From the NCBI GenBank assembly GCA_037447655.1, contig JBBHKE010001334.1, positions 169,150-233,149 of the forward strand: a DNA stretch of 64,000 bases, in the 5' to 3' direction. Source of the DNA: Zygnema cylindricum (taxonomy: Eukaryota > Streptophyta > Zygnematophyceae > Zygnematales > Zygnemataceae). Of the stretch, positions 24,315 to 35,143 are shown in pieces. The number at the start of each line of letters is the position of its first letter. Within the stretch, counting starts at the first letter, position 1. The notes beneath the pieces were generated by a model. That model ran no database searches and had not been told where the DNA came from. It worked only from the letters and a program-made list of their open reading frames with translations. A program made the translations under genes and the position numbers.

Positions 24315-25177
24315 GGGCACTTTCCCATGTGCTAAAGTTACAGTTATTTTCTGTCGTTTTCCTCTATAACTTTGGAAAAAAACGAGAAAATACGCAACCG
24401 TACCAAAAAATTGAAATTACCACCGTACAAGTTGCGTTATTTTAGAAACTTTAATTGTACTGTAGTTTGTCGTTTAGCGCGATGCAGTTTGTCGTTTAGC
24501 GCGTTTCGACCCACTTTCGCGTCCTTCCGGCTCAAAGCGAGGTGATTTTAAACAAAGTTCCACGACGTGGGCGAATATGCATATGATTTCGCACGCGACG
24601 GAGGTTTTTTACACTTTTTGTGCCCGGAGTACCAAAAAAAAAACCTACTGTACGTTTCCAGCCTGTGCGAGACTTTTTTCCGTGCGTTTTTTCCCGTACA
24701 GTAACCGTGGAGGGGGTCTCGACCAACGGACGCCATTTAGCAAAATCGAAGTCCGTGAAAGCGCCGCGCCTCTCTCTCTCCCTCTCTCCCACTAACGCGT
24801 ATATCTCACAATTCTTGCAATGAAAAAAGGCAAGAAAGGTATCAAGTGAAAGATCTCTAAAAAATATTTCTTTTGGCTATATTTTAGCTTATTTTGATGG
24901 CAAGTAGAGTGAGAACGGACGATAAAACAAAATGGGGAAACCATGGCGGAATGTTTTAGATTCAATGACGTCGACGCTATCAGAAGTGAGCGTGACGTCA
25001 ATATGTCACAAACCCTAAACATCTACAATGTCACAAGTAGGTAGACGTCAACAAACGTCGCTATTTTGTAAACGTCATCAATTGTCGCGAGTTTTGTAGT
25101 CGTCTACAAACCGTCACAAATTACACCCACGTCTACATCCGTCACGATCTAAAGTAACGATTTGATTTTGGGCCCAT
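24315..25177. mobile_element. Truncated TTA-type element
   Basis: Starts GGGCACTTTCCCATG after TAA, and from about 24900 matches, in inverse order, the 55028-55440 part of the complete element (shared GCCATGG, AAACATCTACAATGTCAC and CGTCTACA blocks). The distal end is missing, cut by the Copia fragment at 25178. It lies about 175 bases upstream of the HD gene start and may overlap its promoter. Confidence 0.65.
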
Positions 25178-26139
25178 AACCTGTAATTCTGTGACCTCCA
25201 TTGGTACACAAAATGTCCAGCTTATGTGAAGCCTCTAGGATAGTATATGCACTTTTGACTTTGATAGTGAATACGTCCCACCCTGAGACGCAAAACTCTG
25301 ACCGACTACACCCCGACTACACCCCTGTGTAGCATGGACTCCCCTGAGTCCGCTGCAAAAAGAATCACTGAATTTGCTCACCCGAGCATTAAGTTATGGC
25401 CGGCCAAAGATGACCTAAAAATACATAAGCACTCTGGGAGAGAGGCTGAATCCAAGAAATATTCTAAGTCCTAAACTACCTCTCTAAGCCTACTACTAGT
25501 GTACCTATCCAATCAAATGACTGTAAGGTACAAGAAGGTACGGGTACCGCTGTACTTCTTGTACGACCATAGTACGGCATGGCCGCTCCGCTGACGCGTG
25601 TCAGTTCCTGAACCGAAGTTGCTCCCTCCGTGATACCCGTTGTCCAATCATCCTTCGCCACGTGTCACCCGCCGACATATGCTCAGCAAACCGCCAAAAA
25701 CCATTCCGGAATTCCGGCTCCTCCGCGAGCCGTCGTTCGTGAACTACTTTCAAATGTCCGTCAAAATTTGATGTCGTTTCGTGCGGTACTTTTTTTCGTG
25801 CGGTCTCGCACGTTTCATGTTCGTTTCGTCTCGTAATATGTTTAAGTGAAGTATGCCGACGTGTCACATTATAAATAAATAATGAACCCAGCATGTATAT
25901 CGTTTCGTTAGGACCTAGTGGATAAGGTTAATGGCTGCGCCGTACGGCCAATATCCGGAGGTCATCGGTGTAAGTCCTATTAGGGACTGCCTAAGTTTTG
26001 CATGAATTTAAAGCTTCTGCTCTGTCTCCTTACCTGTATGAGACAGCCATGGCTGCCTGCAAGTCCTCAGTGACTACGACAAGTATGAGGGTTGCTGGAA
26101 GACCATAAAGGACAAGACTATAAAATACCTTTTTCAACA
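25178..26139 (-). mobile_element. Copia 5' LTR fragment with primer-binding site
   Basis: From 25190 on, the sequence follows the Copia LTR at 8156 with strong divergence (shared GAAGCCTCTAGGATA, AAAAAGAATC-CTGAATTTGCTC and CTCTGGGAGAGAG blocks), starting TG and ending CA near 26139. The 12 bases before it, GGGCCCATAACC, are the same half-tRNA primer site. It is therefore a 5' LTR with a stub of internal DNA, not a solo LTR; the rest of the element is lost. It belongs to an older subfamily of the 2.7-9.2 kb element. Confidence 0.8.
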
Positions 26140-26328
26140 TTCCGTACGCTTCCGTAAACGAACGTACATTTTATGGAAACTATTGTACTTTCCCTTAAAT
26201 TGCCCCGTTCAGTTTACCGGACAGAAAGTACATCGCGTTTGTTTGCGATTTTTTCAAAAGTCACGAATTATACGTTTCAATCGTAAAAATTGAAAAAATC
26301 GCACGATTTGAATAACTATGCTTTTGAT

Positions 26329-26593
26329 CATAGTTCAAAAGTAGGTGAAAGTAGGCCCATTCAATATGCCTATTGTACGCAAAACATACAATATGACCTT
26401 AAGACCCATATTGTATTCTGATCAATTATAACAATCAGACCAAAAAATTTTATTTACACCGTCAGATTCGGACGATCGGATTGTCGATGATCAAAGTAGC
26501 GATCTGAGAAGATCATATGAAAAGCCCATAACACAACTCACGTAAAGGCGCCGACCAAAGGCCTACCATAAAAATGCCTACTTTTTAACTATG
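26329..26593. mobile_element. hAT-like MITE, 265 bp
   Basis: Starts CATAGTTCAAAAGTAGG and ends CCTACTTTTTAACTATG. The flanks CTTTTGAT and TTTTGGAT agree at six of eight positions. Internal blocks (CAATATGACCTTAAGACCC, TGATCAAAGTAGCGATC) match the other two copies. The right flank is LINE sequence. Confidence 0.8.
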
Positions 26594-27180
26594 TTTTGGA
26601 TGAATTCCTTCGTACTTCACCGCTCATCGTTATTAGCGTTAAAGATTTATTAGTGTTAATGCAAAGTTAGAATTAATATTACTAATTTAGTGCAACGAGA
26701 CGTGGCAGATTGTAGTCCACGTCCTTAAATAATGTTTGTTAACTCTATTTAGTGATTTTTGGCCAAAAAAAAGTTGCGACTGAACTAGTGTTATTAACAC
26801 TAATAACGACGAGTGGTGTTGTGCTCGACGATCTTTCGAGAGAAGGGGCCTTGGGAGCCCTCTCGCTTGTTTCCTTAGTTCTTTTTGTTGTTAGTGACCT
26901 TAATTTGTTTTTGTCGTCACCACTTATCAAAGGCTTTACTGAGAGTGTAAGTTCCTATCCTCCTTCTATCTACTATTGCTATTATGGATTGCCAACGTGT
27001 TTTGAAACTCCTTCAGCATACGCCACCGAGACTAGAGGATTTAAGGGATTTCTTTTACAATTGTTTTACCTCTGATAACTTTCTGTCCGTTTCTTTTGTT
27101 TTACACTATTTTGTTGTTGTTTCTGTGATCGTTGTCCATTTCAATGTCTTTAGTTGGCTTGCCCTTATTCATGAGTAATT
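26594..27180 (+). mobile_element. LINE 3'-end relic interrupted by a MITE
   Basis: Follows the 3' end of the LINE at 35144-37344: TTGGATGAATTCCTTCGTACT left of the MITE and TGTGCTCGACG-TCTTTCGAG right of it align with the LINE around 37110-37150, and the reading frame ending at 27074 keeps the C-terminal pattern (DCQRVLKLLQ, PRLEDLRDFF) seen as DRRRVPKLPQ and PGWEDLRGCFS. It has heavy substitutions and indels and no intact frame. Confidence 0.7.
26618..26818. mobile_element. TA-type MITE, 201 bp, inside a LINE relic
   Basis: Ends CACCGCTCATCGTTATTAG and the inverse GAGTGGTG. Flanked by TT on each side; the related LINE copy at 37125-37140 reads straight through with one TT, so the insertion target here was TT rather than TA. 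Its interior (GATTTTTGGCCAAAAAAAA, TCCACGTCCTT) is shared with 37831-38012. Confidence 0.75.
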
Positions 27181-28012
27181 CTACATAAATTCCCTATCAT
27201 CAAAGGACAACTTCCAGTGGTTTATTGTGAAGCGCTTGGAGCGTTAGTCGTAACAAATTTTGAGACAAGCCGCCTCGATAAAAACCTGTAAAATAATTTT
27301 TAAATCTTGAGACTTTCAAACACGCCTCATTCCCAATCTTATATTTCACATCTTATATGGAGATTACACCATCAAGTTTTGAAAATCTTATGCTCGATTA
27401 GAAGACCCGTCCGGGCATTTGAAAAGGAACATCTTCTGTAAATCTCACCTGTACCCGCGATCAAGTACATGAAAGCACAAATTATCCATGTTTCATAATG
27501 AGTTCGCCATCATCACCATTACCATTTCATTCTTTCAAATGTTTTCCGCACAATCGGAATCGGCTCTGTTGAGACGGAACATAAGAAAACCATGGAAAAA
27601 AAAACAGCTTTGAACAAAGCTGCATTGTAATAAAGTTTCCGATTTATAACAGTACAAGTGGTAGTCGAACTTATCCCATAATCATACCAAATATGGTACT
27701 GACAAATATGACAAATATGGAATACTTAGTGGAAGTTCCCCACTATCGTCATAGCATGTCAAATCTAAATGAGGCTTGATGATATTTGCTCTAAGATAGT
27801 TTTCATGTGTATGTTTTCACATTTCAGTGTCGTACACCGAAAAGCGTATTTCTATTTGCGTTAGTGTCTTTTTGCCGCTTAAATCACCTTTCCTCGCACA
27901 TTTCCTACTTACTTCCTACCCTAAAATGAGTGCATACGACCATTTGCCTGTGGCTCAACAAGAGCCTCATAAGCACCTCCGGGAATCCTCAACAATTCTT
28001 CATGTCTCTCCA
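27181..28012. other. Unassigned stretch
   Basis: Nothing recognised. It lies between the LINE relic and the broken end of the ABCB relic, so it contains the breakpoint where the second half of the transporter is missing. Confidence 0.4.
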
Positions 28013-31000
28013 CTATTGAACCGTTTCAACAACAGCGATTTGGTTTATGTTTATAATCGTCAATAAACGACGAGCAATCACAATTTCTGTCCTTTCTACC
28101 ATAACACGATCACACAATGCCTCTTGCACATGTTTTCCCGATTCAGCATCTAGTGCCAATGTTGCCTCAACTGATAAAAGTAATTGAGGATTTTTGGCAA
28201 TCGCTCGAGCCATTGGGACGCATTGGTTTTGAGCTCCAGCTAATTGTATCCCTCTCTCTCCAACAATAGTATTGTATCCCTCTGGGAGAGAGGAAATGAA
28301 TGTATGTGCATTTGCGTCTCAAATTCACTTCCGGATGCTCCCTCAATTTCCATACAAAATATTTTCGCTAATGGTTGTATTGAAAAGTAGTAAAAAGCAC
28401 AAGTTCTTGACTAACAAGACTATTTTCTTTGTAACATTTCGCTGAGATTCTCTTACATCAAAACTGTCAACCATCACTTTTCCATCTTTATAACCTTTCA
28501 AGATTTCCACTACAGTTTTCTCCACTGATCGCCACAATCTGCAAACATCAGATTTTATGTTAGTTGGGATAAAAAAAATTACAGCAAACAAATTGCTTTC
28601 ATGTTTTTGTGCAAGTAAATCACAAATCAAGCAACATTTTGTATATTTTTCCGAGAGATACATGTATTGCTCCACTGCTTGTGCTTCGCAAGTAAAAAAA
28701 CCACCTGTATTCATTCAGGATTGTTGAATTGTGAAACATTATTGCACTGATTAAAGGACAAGGATCACAAAGAGAAGAAATGGAGAGTTTCAAAAGTTTT
28801 AGTTACTAACAGTTTTCCATAAGAAACCCGCGATTGCGTGGCTTTGCTATTTTCTAAGGGTCTCCACTTTTTGAACCCTACATAGTGTATCGTTACCATA
28901 GTACATTATTTTCTACGAGGGTTGCTTTAGTACTATTAACTATATTTTAGGTGTGGGGGAGACGATAACTAACTTTTTACACAAATAGTGATATTAATAC
29001 AATTCTCTCGTCATAGGCCAAAAAAAATTAACGCACTAAGTAGTGATACAACCCTTATAAAGAATTCACGGTTAACCCTCTCAGGTGTTTTTGAACCTCG
29101 GAAATTAAAGTGCAAAAAAGCATGATGCAAACGATTGTGAACTTGGAAACTCGTGAACAAAAAATCCAGAGCATACTTGGATTGAAGAAAATCACGTGAA
29201 CATGGAGAACCCCTAAATGCAGCCTTTTGAGGTCACCAATAGACTCTACAAAACCAGCTTGAATTGGAGGCATGAAAATGCATCGAAAGATGGGAAAAAT
29301 AAACTCACCGTTCGAGTAACGGCAATAAGCCAATACATTGCTTTACCACTTGTCGGGCGTCAAATATGCCTCCTGACCTTGACTCAACATCCAAGTTACA
29401 GCCCAAGTCATCATTCCACCAGAATAAAGGCAAAGATACGAGTGAAGGTAAAGCTACGAAAATAGAAAAAAAAAATCACAAATGTCAGAAGCCATCGCAT
29501 GCAAATCCCATTGCAAATCTTATTGCAAACCCACTGATAAATGTCGTCATTAACCGAATGTAAGCGCCAACTCGTTGACAAATAAATAATTGCAAAAAAT
29601 GTTCACCTCGTGAAAAGCGTCCAACTGAAATAAAAAACCATGAAAGTCTACATCTAGTAGTTGCATACTCTGTCAAATTTTGAGCTTTAACCAAGTCCAA
29701 TAACACATATTTGGTTTTTATTCCGACTTATGTAAACATGTGTCTGATGAAGCAATGACAACGAAAAATTATGAGACTCACCTTTTCTCTCATGGCCTCT
29801 CGCACCAAAACAATATCACCAGACATTCGACTGATAACTTCTCCTGTTGATACCTCAAGATCGAAGTATGTAATGTCCTGTCATAGAACTGCTTCAAGAA
29901 AAATCTTCATCGAATTCGAGCCGAATGTCGATTTCCTGTCAAGACATCCCTGCATAAGGAAATTGAAAGCAGGAAATTTACGAGTCAAAATATCTATCAG
30001 AGAGAATAGCAAAAAATCGTACCAATAACCAATTTTGACAACACAAATACACAACCAATACCGGCCAAATTCCGGCACTCGATGTGCGACTCAAATGCCG
30101 CAAAATATCATGGAAGATGACGAGAAAACTGGACAGGGCATAGATCTCGGCCATCAACCATTCTGGTTGAATTACATTCTTCCATTCTTCTTCTTCTTTC
30201 GTTCTTCTTCATTCTTTCATTCTAATATCCTGACTGACCTTTATTTTTTCCGATATGATATTCCAACTTACCCAATAATGCGGCTGTAGCAGCACCAATT
30301 GCGACTCACAGAAATTTCGGAGAGGTCTGAATAAACAAAACAAAAAACAAACAGAAAATGAAACTATAACTTCTCAAAGTATACAAAAACTAGAAAAAAC
30401 GAAGACGAGAATAAGAAAGTTTGTAGAATGATTTTGAAATAACAAATAAATTTTCAAATAATGAAAAACATTGAATTTAAAAACCATTCATATTTACTAT
30501 GAAGATCCGCAAAGAGGATTTGGCCTTACCCCTAATATAACGAAGGCTAGACCCTACTTAGAACATATGAAAACTAAAAGAAGCCACAAACTTAGGTATT
30601 AGCGAATAGAGGATTGAAAAAAAACAATACGTTTACAGCTCAGAACTCGCACGGTTACAATAGCAGGACAACTTTTTACGAGAAATTCATAACTGAAATT
30701 ACAAGAAATAGCGTGAAACCACTATTGAACCTAAAAAAGAAAAAGAAGAAAAAAAAAAAACGTGAAGAAGCTCTCACACCTTCGTCACCATATCCGAAAG
30801 CTCGTCGACATTTGTCAAATTTTGTCTAAACGCGTCAATAGGCTGTCCGAAAAGCTCCTAGGGTTCCAACAAACATAAGCAAAACATCATATTTATTAAC
30901 AAATTTGAAAAACTCTCGCATATTAACAGACGGAGCAGGTTCTTCCTTAGGCTTCTTCTGCTTTTTCTTCTTTCCCTTTGTAAAATATTCCTTTATTTCC

Positions 31001-31128
31001 GGCAAAATAATACCGCCATTGGTAAACTTGCCCTTGGGGATGGATTTCGTAATGGACCCAGCCATAGGCTCCGTTGCTTTCACAGACGTAAGCTGTTCCA
31101 TTGAAGTAAGGAAACCATCTCCAGGCAT
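28013..31128 (-). pseudogene. ABCB/P-glycoprotein transporter, decayed first half
   Basis: Remnants of a plant ABCB (MDR) exporter on the minus strand, in the right order: N-terminus with a KYDVLLMFVGTLGAF block (31128 to about 30840), then after a frameshift and small deletion a GQPIDAFRQNLTNVDEL block ending in a GT donor near 30780; TM exon with GAATAALL (about 30300); the QDITYFDLE-STGEVISRMSGD exon (29883-29790); a TM piece (about 29590-29500); and NBD1 (about 28560-28013). Damage: TGA replacing CGA at 29881-29883, three in-frame stops near 28320-28340, a scrambled Walker A, LSGGQ changed to LAGAQ, the Walker B aspartate lost (LLLSVEAT) and the H-loop histidine replaced by arginine. TMD2 and NBD2 are absent. 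It starts only 57 bases after the stop of the SAM gene. Confidence 0.88.
28881..29055. mobile_element. Degenerate TA-type MITE in the ABCB relic
   Basis: The left end after TA reads CATAGTGTATCGTTACC and the interior has the GGCCAAAAAAAATTAACGC block shared with 26618-26818 and 37831-38012. The right end is poorly kept. It falls in an intron-like gap between TM and NBD1 remnants. Confidence 0.5.
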
Positions 31129-31185
31129 GCTTGTGAAACAGTCACAACTGTATCGTATACCGTGCTGATTTATCTTATTTCAACG

Positions 31186-34137
31186 TTACAAAGTGTTTTC
31201 ATGGGTTGATAAGGTCAATATGGCTGCGTAAACCTTATGTCGCATTCCGAGCGTTGGCAATCCCATCTCAATGACATCTTCATTAGTTAAATAAGGAAGA
31301 ACTTCCCAATCCACCTCGTGTCTTTCAAACGCAGGAATCGCCCTCTCCAAGCCCATACATTGCAACCAAGTTCCCACTTTTCCATGAGTAAATTGAGCCA
31401 GCGACTTCGATTCGGCTGTCTCGACAGACACTATTGCTCCCACATGGCAATCAGAGTCAACCAGTCTTGAACTCACTTGCAAATCTATTGAGCCTCCATT
31501 TTCTACTGCCTCAGGTTGATTCGTTCTCGCAGCCATGGTAGCCTTTTGTCTTCTAGTGAGAACCATGGCAGTGTTAGGAACACATACATCCCTGACATTT
31601 TCCTTCTTTACTTTGTCTTCTGCTATTGGTGCCAATGCCTCATCGATTTGAATTCCAACGAGACCACCTCTCCCATGTCTACCCTCTTCATCAATCACTT
31701 CTGACGGACCTGCGCGACAGCCCTCATTTTCTTTGATGTTCTTGCGAATCTGTTGTCTACTGACAGGAACACATTTCTTCTTCGTCTTTGTCTTCATCTT
31801 TGTCTTTTCCTTTTTTTTCTTCTTCTCCTTCTTCTCCTTCTTGGGCATTCCCTGTACTGAACACGGAATGTTTTCCAATGATTGCTCATCAATTGGGTGG
31901 CATAGGCTATTAAGTTGCATGTCTTCCAATGGCATTTTGGGGCTATCCACTGTGGAAACTCCATTTATTTCCTCAACATCGCGACAATCTTTTGTATTTC
32001 CGCAGCAATCTTTTGTTTCTGTGATAACTACGTCTATTGGCTGACCAACAATTGGGGCAGCTAATGCCAAAACAACGGAACAAGAAGTTATGACATCTGT
32101 AGGCTGACCTTGACATTCCTTTCCCTCCCGGAAATGTTCCCCAGACAATTTTTGTTTTATTTGAATCTCATGACCGTTCCTGACTATGTCCACCACACCC
32201 TCCTCACATCGACCTTCATACTTCTTTCTAATTCTCAACCCCTCACATTTTGTCTCTCGCTCTCGCTCTTGAAATCCCAACTTTTGCTGATCTTTTCTTT
32301 CACTTTTGCTGCTAGGTGTCATTGTTTCGCCCATATTCTCATCTAAAGACCTTCCAGAAGACAAAGATCCCCTAGGATTTTTTTGGGAGTCACTCTGAGC
32401 AGGATCTTGTGGGAAATTATTTCTAGTCGTTGGAGATAAGCAGAATAGTCTCGGTCTCATCGCCAATTCGAACAAAGCCTGTACACCTAGTTCCACATCA
32501 TGTCGGTCAAACTCTGTACTCATACTCGTCTCCTGTCGAATCAATGTACTTTTTTTTCTTTCTAACCCAACTTTCACTAATTCGCAGCTCTCAGAAATTT
32601 TCTCTCCGATTTCAACTAGCCTTTCCCTTGAATCCTCTCCCTCTTCCTTTCTCTCTCTTGATGTTGTTTCACCTTCTGCATCCTCTATCTGGTCTTCCGC
32701 CATGGCTACCCATGCTTTTGCTGCCAAAGTTCCGTAGGAATCAGACGCCGCACAACTTTTCGACGATTTTGGTTGAGATTGTTTCAGTTGTTCCTTAATT
32801 AAAATTTTCTCATCCTTCGAAAGCTGTTCCCCGTCGTTGAGCAATTCCTTGGAAGGCTTCAGCGGTTTTGACGGAACCTTGAAAACAAAAGGCAGCTTGG
32901 CATTTTCTGTTCCGACCGTCTTTCGAACCTTCCCTCCATTCCCATTTCCATTGGCATTTCTTTTTCCATTCTGCCCATTTAATCCATTGACTATCTTTGA
33001 CAATCGCACTTTTAAATTCCCTGCGCCTTCTCCCTTCAATCTCACGTTCTCCTCTTTTGTTAACTCATCTTTCAAATCGCTCTGATTAACAAGATGGCCA
33101 TCAGTTTCCTTGCAGATTGCATCCTTCTGACTCCCATTTTTCTGAACCTCGTTCACAACTTTACCCTTCTGACTCCCATCTTTTTCAATTGTATCTTTAC
33201 AAATACGGACATCGCAGTTTGGGTTTCTCCGGAGACCAGCTTTTTTAGCTGCAAATTTCAATACCCCATGCTTCTTCGACCTGTCATTTATTGCTTCATT
33301 TTTTACAATTCCATCGTTTGAAATTCTATCGTTATACATTGTATGTGGTTGTGTATCCTTAGGAATCACATTTTTCAGAACCTCAACTTTCTGAATTCCT
33401 TCTTTTCCACCCCCATCTTTTTGACTCCGGTCTTTCGATACATCATTTATCAAATTATCCTTTTTAACCAATTGACTACGCTGCGATTTTAGACGTTTAT
33501 TCCCATCTATCCCTGTAACATTGTTCTCAACTTCAGCATTTCCATTTTTACAGCTGTCCTCCATTTTCCCATCCAAGCCTCCCCTCCCTTCTCCATCTTT
33601 TTTATCTATTCTCACATTCGCCTTCCCAACAGTAGTTGAATTCTCCTCAACTTTCGATAGCTTCCGTTTCAATTCTAATTTCTTGTCTACCTTTGCTTTC
33701 TTCGGCAAATTTCCTCCCCCACGGGTTCCTTCTGTCTCTATCCCATCCACAAGAGCCATCTCTTCGGAAACCCTCTTCTCTAACCCTAATTTTACGATCT
33801 TTCCATGTTTATCCTTGGCACTCTTCGTTTCCTCTTTCTCTTCTCCCTCCTTCCTCTTACCAACCCTTTTATATGTACGAAGCTCCACAATTTCCTTGTT
33901 ACTCTCTCCATTCCCTGATTCCTCTCCAACTCCATTTTCTATTGTCAATTTATCAACCTTCGCTAAATCCTCTTTTGGAAGAACTCGAAAGGTAATGCGA
34001 GTGGGAGGGAGAGGAGAAATAGGGTTCCTGGACCTCCCTAGAACCCCGGAAAAGGGCAATCCTTTGATTTTTCTTTTATCCTCCTCAGGTGCCTCAATCC
34101 TTTGTTTTTTTCTCGTCTTCATGTGACTTCCGGGCAT
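31186..34137 (-). CDS. Lysine-rich protein with C-terminal SAM domain, 983 aa
   Basis: A single uninterrupted frame. Start chosen at ATG 34135-34137 (MPGSHMKTRKKQR) because the codons further upstream are low-complexity Leu/Ser/Pro typical of translated 5' UTR. The first roughly 900 residues are charged and repetitive in Lys, Glu, Asn and Gly, with blocks such as KKDGEGRGG and ENEGCRAGPSE, and a strong basic stretch KKKEKTKMKTKTKKK that could be a nuclear signal. The last about 65 residues form a SAM domain: VGTWLQCMGLERAIPAF, HEVDWEVLPYLTNEDVIEMG, LGMRHKVYAAI. The same HEVD-EVLP-LT-EDL-MG pattern marks a small group of plant SAM proteins of unknown role. SAM domains mediate protein-protein or RNA contacts; I infer a scaffold, possibly nuclear. 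An upstream intron in the 5' UTR is possible. Confidence 0.8.
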   Translation of the reverse strand: MPGSHMKTRKKQRIEAPEEDKRKIKGLPFSGVLGRSRNPISPLPPTRITFRVLPKEDLAKVDKLTIENGVGEESGNGESNKEIVELRTYKRVGKRKEGEEKEETKSAKDKHGKIVKLGLEKRVSEEMALVDGIETEGTRGGGNLPKKAKVDKKLELKRKLSKVEENSTTVGKANVRIDKKDGEGRGGLDGKMEDSCKNGNAEVENNVTGIDGNKRLKSQRSQLVKKDNLINDVSKDRSQKDGGGKEGIQKVEVLKNVIPKDTQPHTMYNDRISNDGIVKNEAINDRSKKHGVLKFAAKKAGLRRNPNCDVRICKDTIEKDGSQKGKVVNEVQKNGSQKDAICKETDGHLVNQSDLKDELTKEENVRLKGEGAGNLKVRLSKIVNGLNGQNGKRNANGNGNGGKVRKTVGTENAKLPFVFKVPSKPLKPSKELLNDGEQLSKDEKILIKEQLKQSQPKSSKSCAASDSYGTLAAKAWVAMAEDQIEDAEGETTSRERKEEGEDSRERLVEIGEKISESCELVKVGLERKKSTLIRQETSMSTEFDRHDVELGVQALFELAMRPRLFCLSPTTRNNFPQDPAQSDSQKNPRGSLSSGRSLDENMGETMTPSSKSERKDQQKLGFQERERETKCEGLRIRKKYEGRCEEGVVDIVRNGHEIQIKQKLSGEHFREGKECQGQPTDVITSCSVVLALAAPIVGQPIDVVITETKDCCGNTKDCRDVEEINGVSTVDSPKMPLEDMQLNSLCHPIDEQSLENIPCSVQGMPKKEKKEKKKKKEKTKMKTKTKKKCVPVSRQQIRKNIKENEGCRAGPSEVIDEEGRHGRGGLVGIQIDEALAPIAEDKVKKENVRDVCVPNTAMVLTRRQKATMAARTNQPEAVENGGSIDLQVSSRLVDSDCHVGAIVSVETAESKSLAQFTHGKVGTWLQCMGLERAIPAFERHEVDWEVLPYLTNEDVIEMGLPTLGMRHKVYAAILTLSTHENTL

Positions 34138-35143
34138 TTGAAATAGGCGATCTAAGAGAGAGAAGGGGAGAAGGGGAGAGTTACATGAATACGAAGTGGC
34201 AGAGAGAAGCGTGAGAGGGAGAGGATGCGCGACAGAGAAAAAGAGAAGATGAAGATGAGCGGTAATGGAAGACGAGAAAGAAGAAATACAAAAATGCGAA
34301 ACAGACAAACAAAAAAGGAGAGGGATGGATAAAGAAAAAGGTAAAATAAGACGGGAAGAAACAAAGACGTCAAAAAGAAACTGAGGTAATGAACAGAGGG
34401 AGACTGTCGAGTAGAGAGCGAGAGAATGCAGTAATGAAGGGATCTGACAGAACAGAGGACTAAAACTTCCATGGGCAACAACATTCACGAGGGAGGAAGG
34501 CTCTGTACAGTTGCACCATGTATGTGGCAGGCCGGTGTAAGAGGAAGCATGACACAAAATCGTTCTCAAGAGCGACGGTTTAGGCTTTATGAGCAAAAGA
34601 AAACGTGCGACGTTTCAGTGCGGACGGAAACCGTGCGAAAACTACAGTACCTCCACACGGTGCTAAAAATCAGCCTTTCTCGTGCACACTTGTCGGGAAA
34701 TATAACGGTTATGACGGAAAGGCAGGGTTATTACCTTCCGATTGGTGGTCTTTAAAGTTCAAGTGAGATTTGACACGTCTGCAGACGGAAACGCTGGTTT
34801 GATTGGCAAGAAGATATTGACACCAAAAACGACAAGCTACAAAGTGCAGTGGAAATCCCTAATGCACTGTGTTGTCGTTAAGGGAAAGCGCACAGAATAT
34901 GTTGGGTAATTTTGGTCAGATTGGGAGAGTCAATTGAATTTCGATCGTTTTGTTTTTTGTATGTAGGTTTATTAGCGTGGCCCATCACCCGCAACAGCCA
35001 CCCATACGAACTTTTCAAAATTCAGGGTACAGACGAGCTGAACATATTTAAAATTTTGCTGCGACCAAAGTTCAATAGTTCGAAATTACCAGTCAGCCTG
35101 CCGTACGATTGCAACATGCTCTAACTGTTGAACCGGCTTCGAT
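34138..35143. other. Promoter-side region of the SAM gene, unassigned beyond
   Basis: 34150-34450 is G/A-rich on the plus strand and probably transcribed as a CT-rich 5' UTR of the SAM gene. From about 34600 to the LINE at 35144 nothing certain; GTGCACACTTGTCGG and CCGATTGGTGG near 34680-34750 resemble the interior of the MITEs at 39498 and 51724. Confidence 0.4.
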
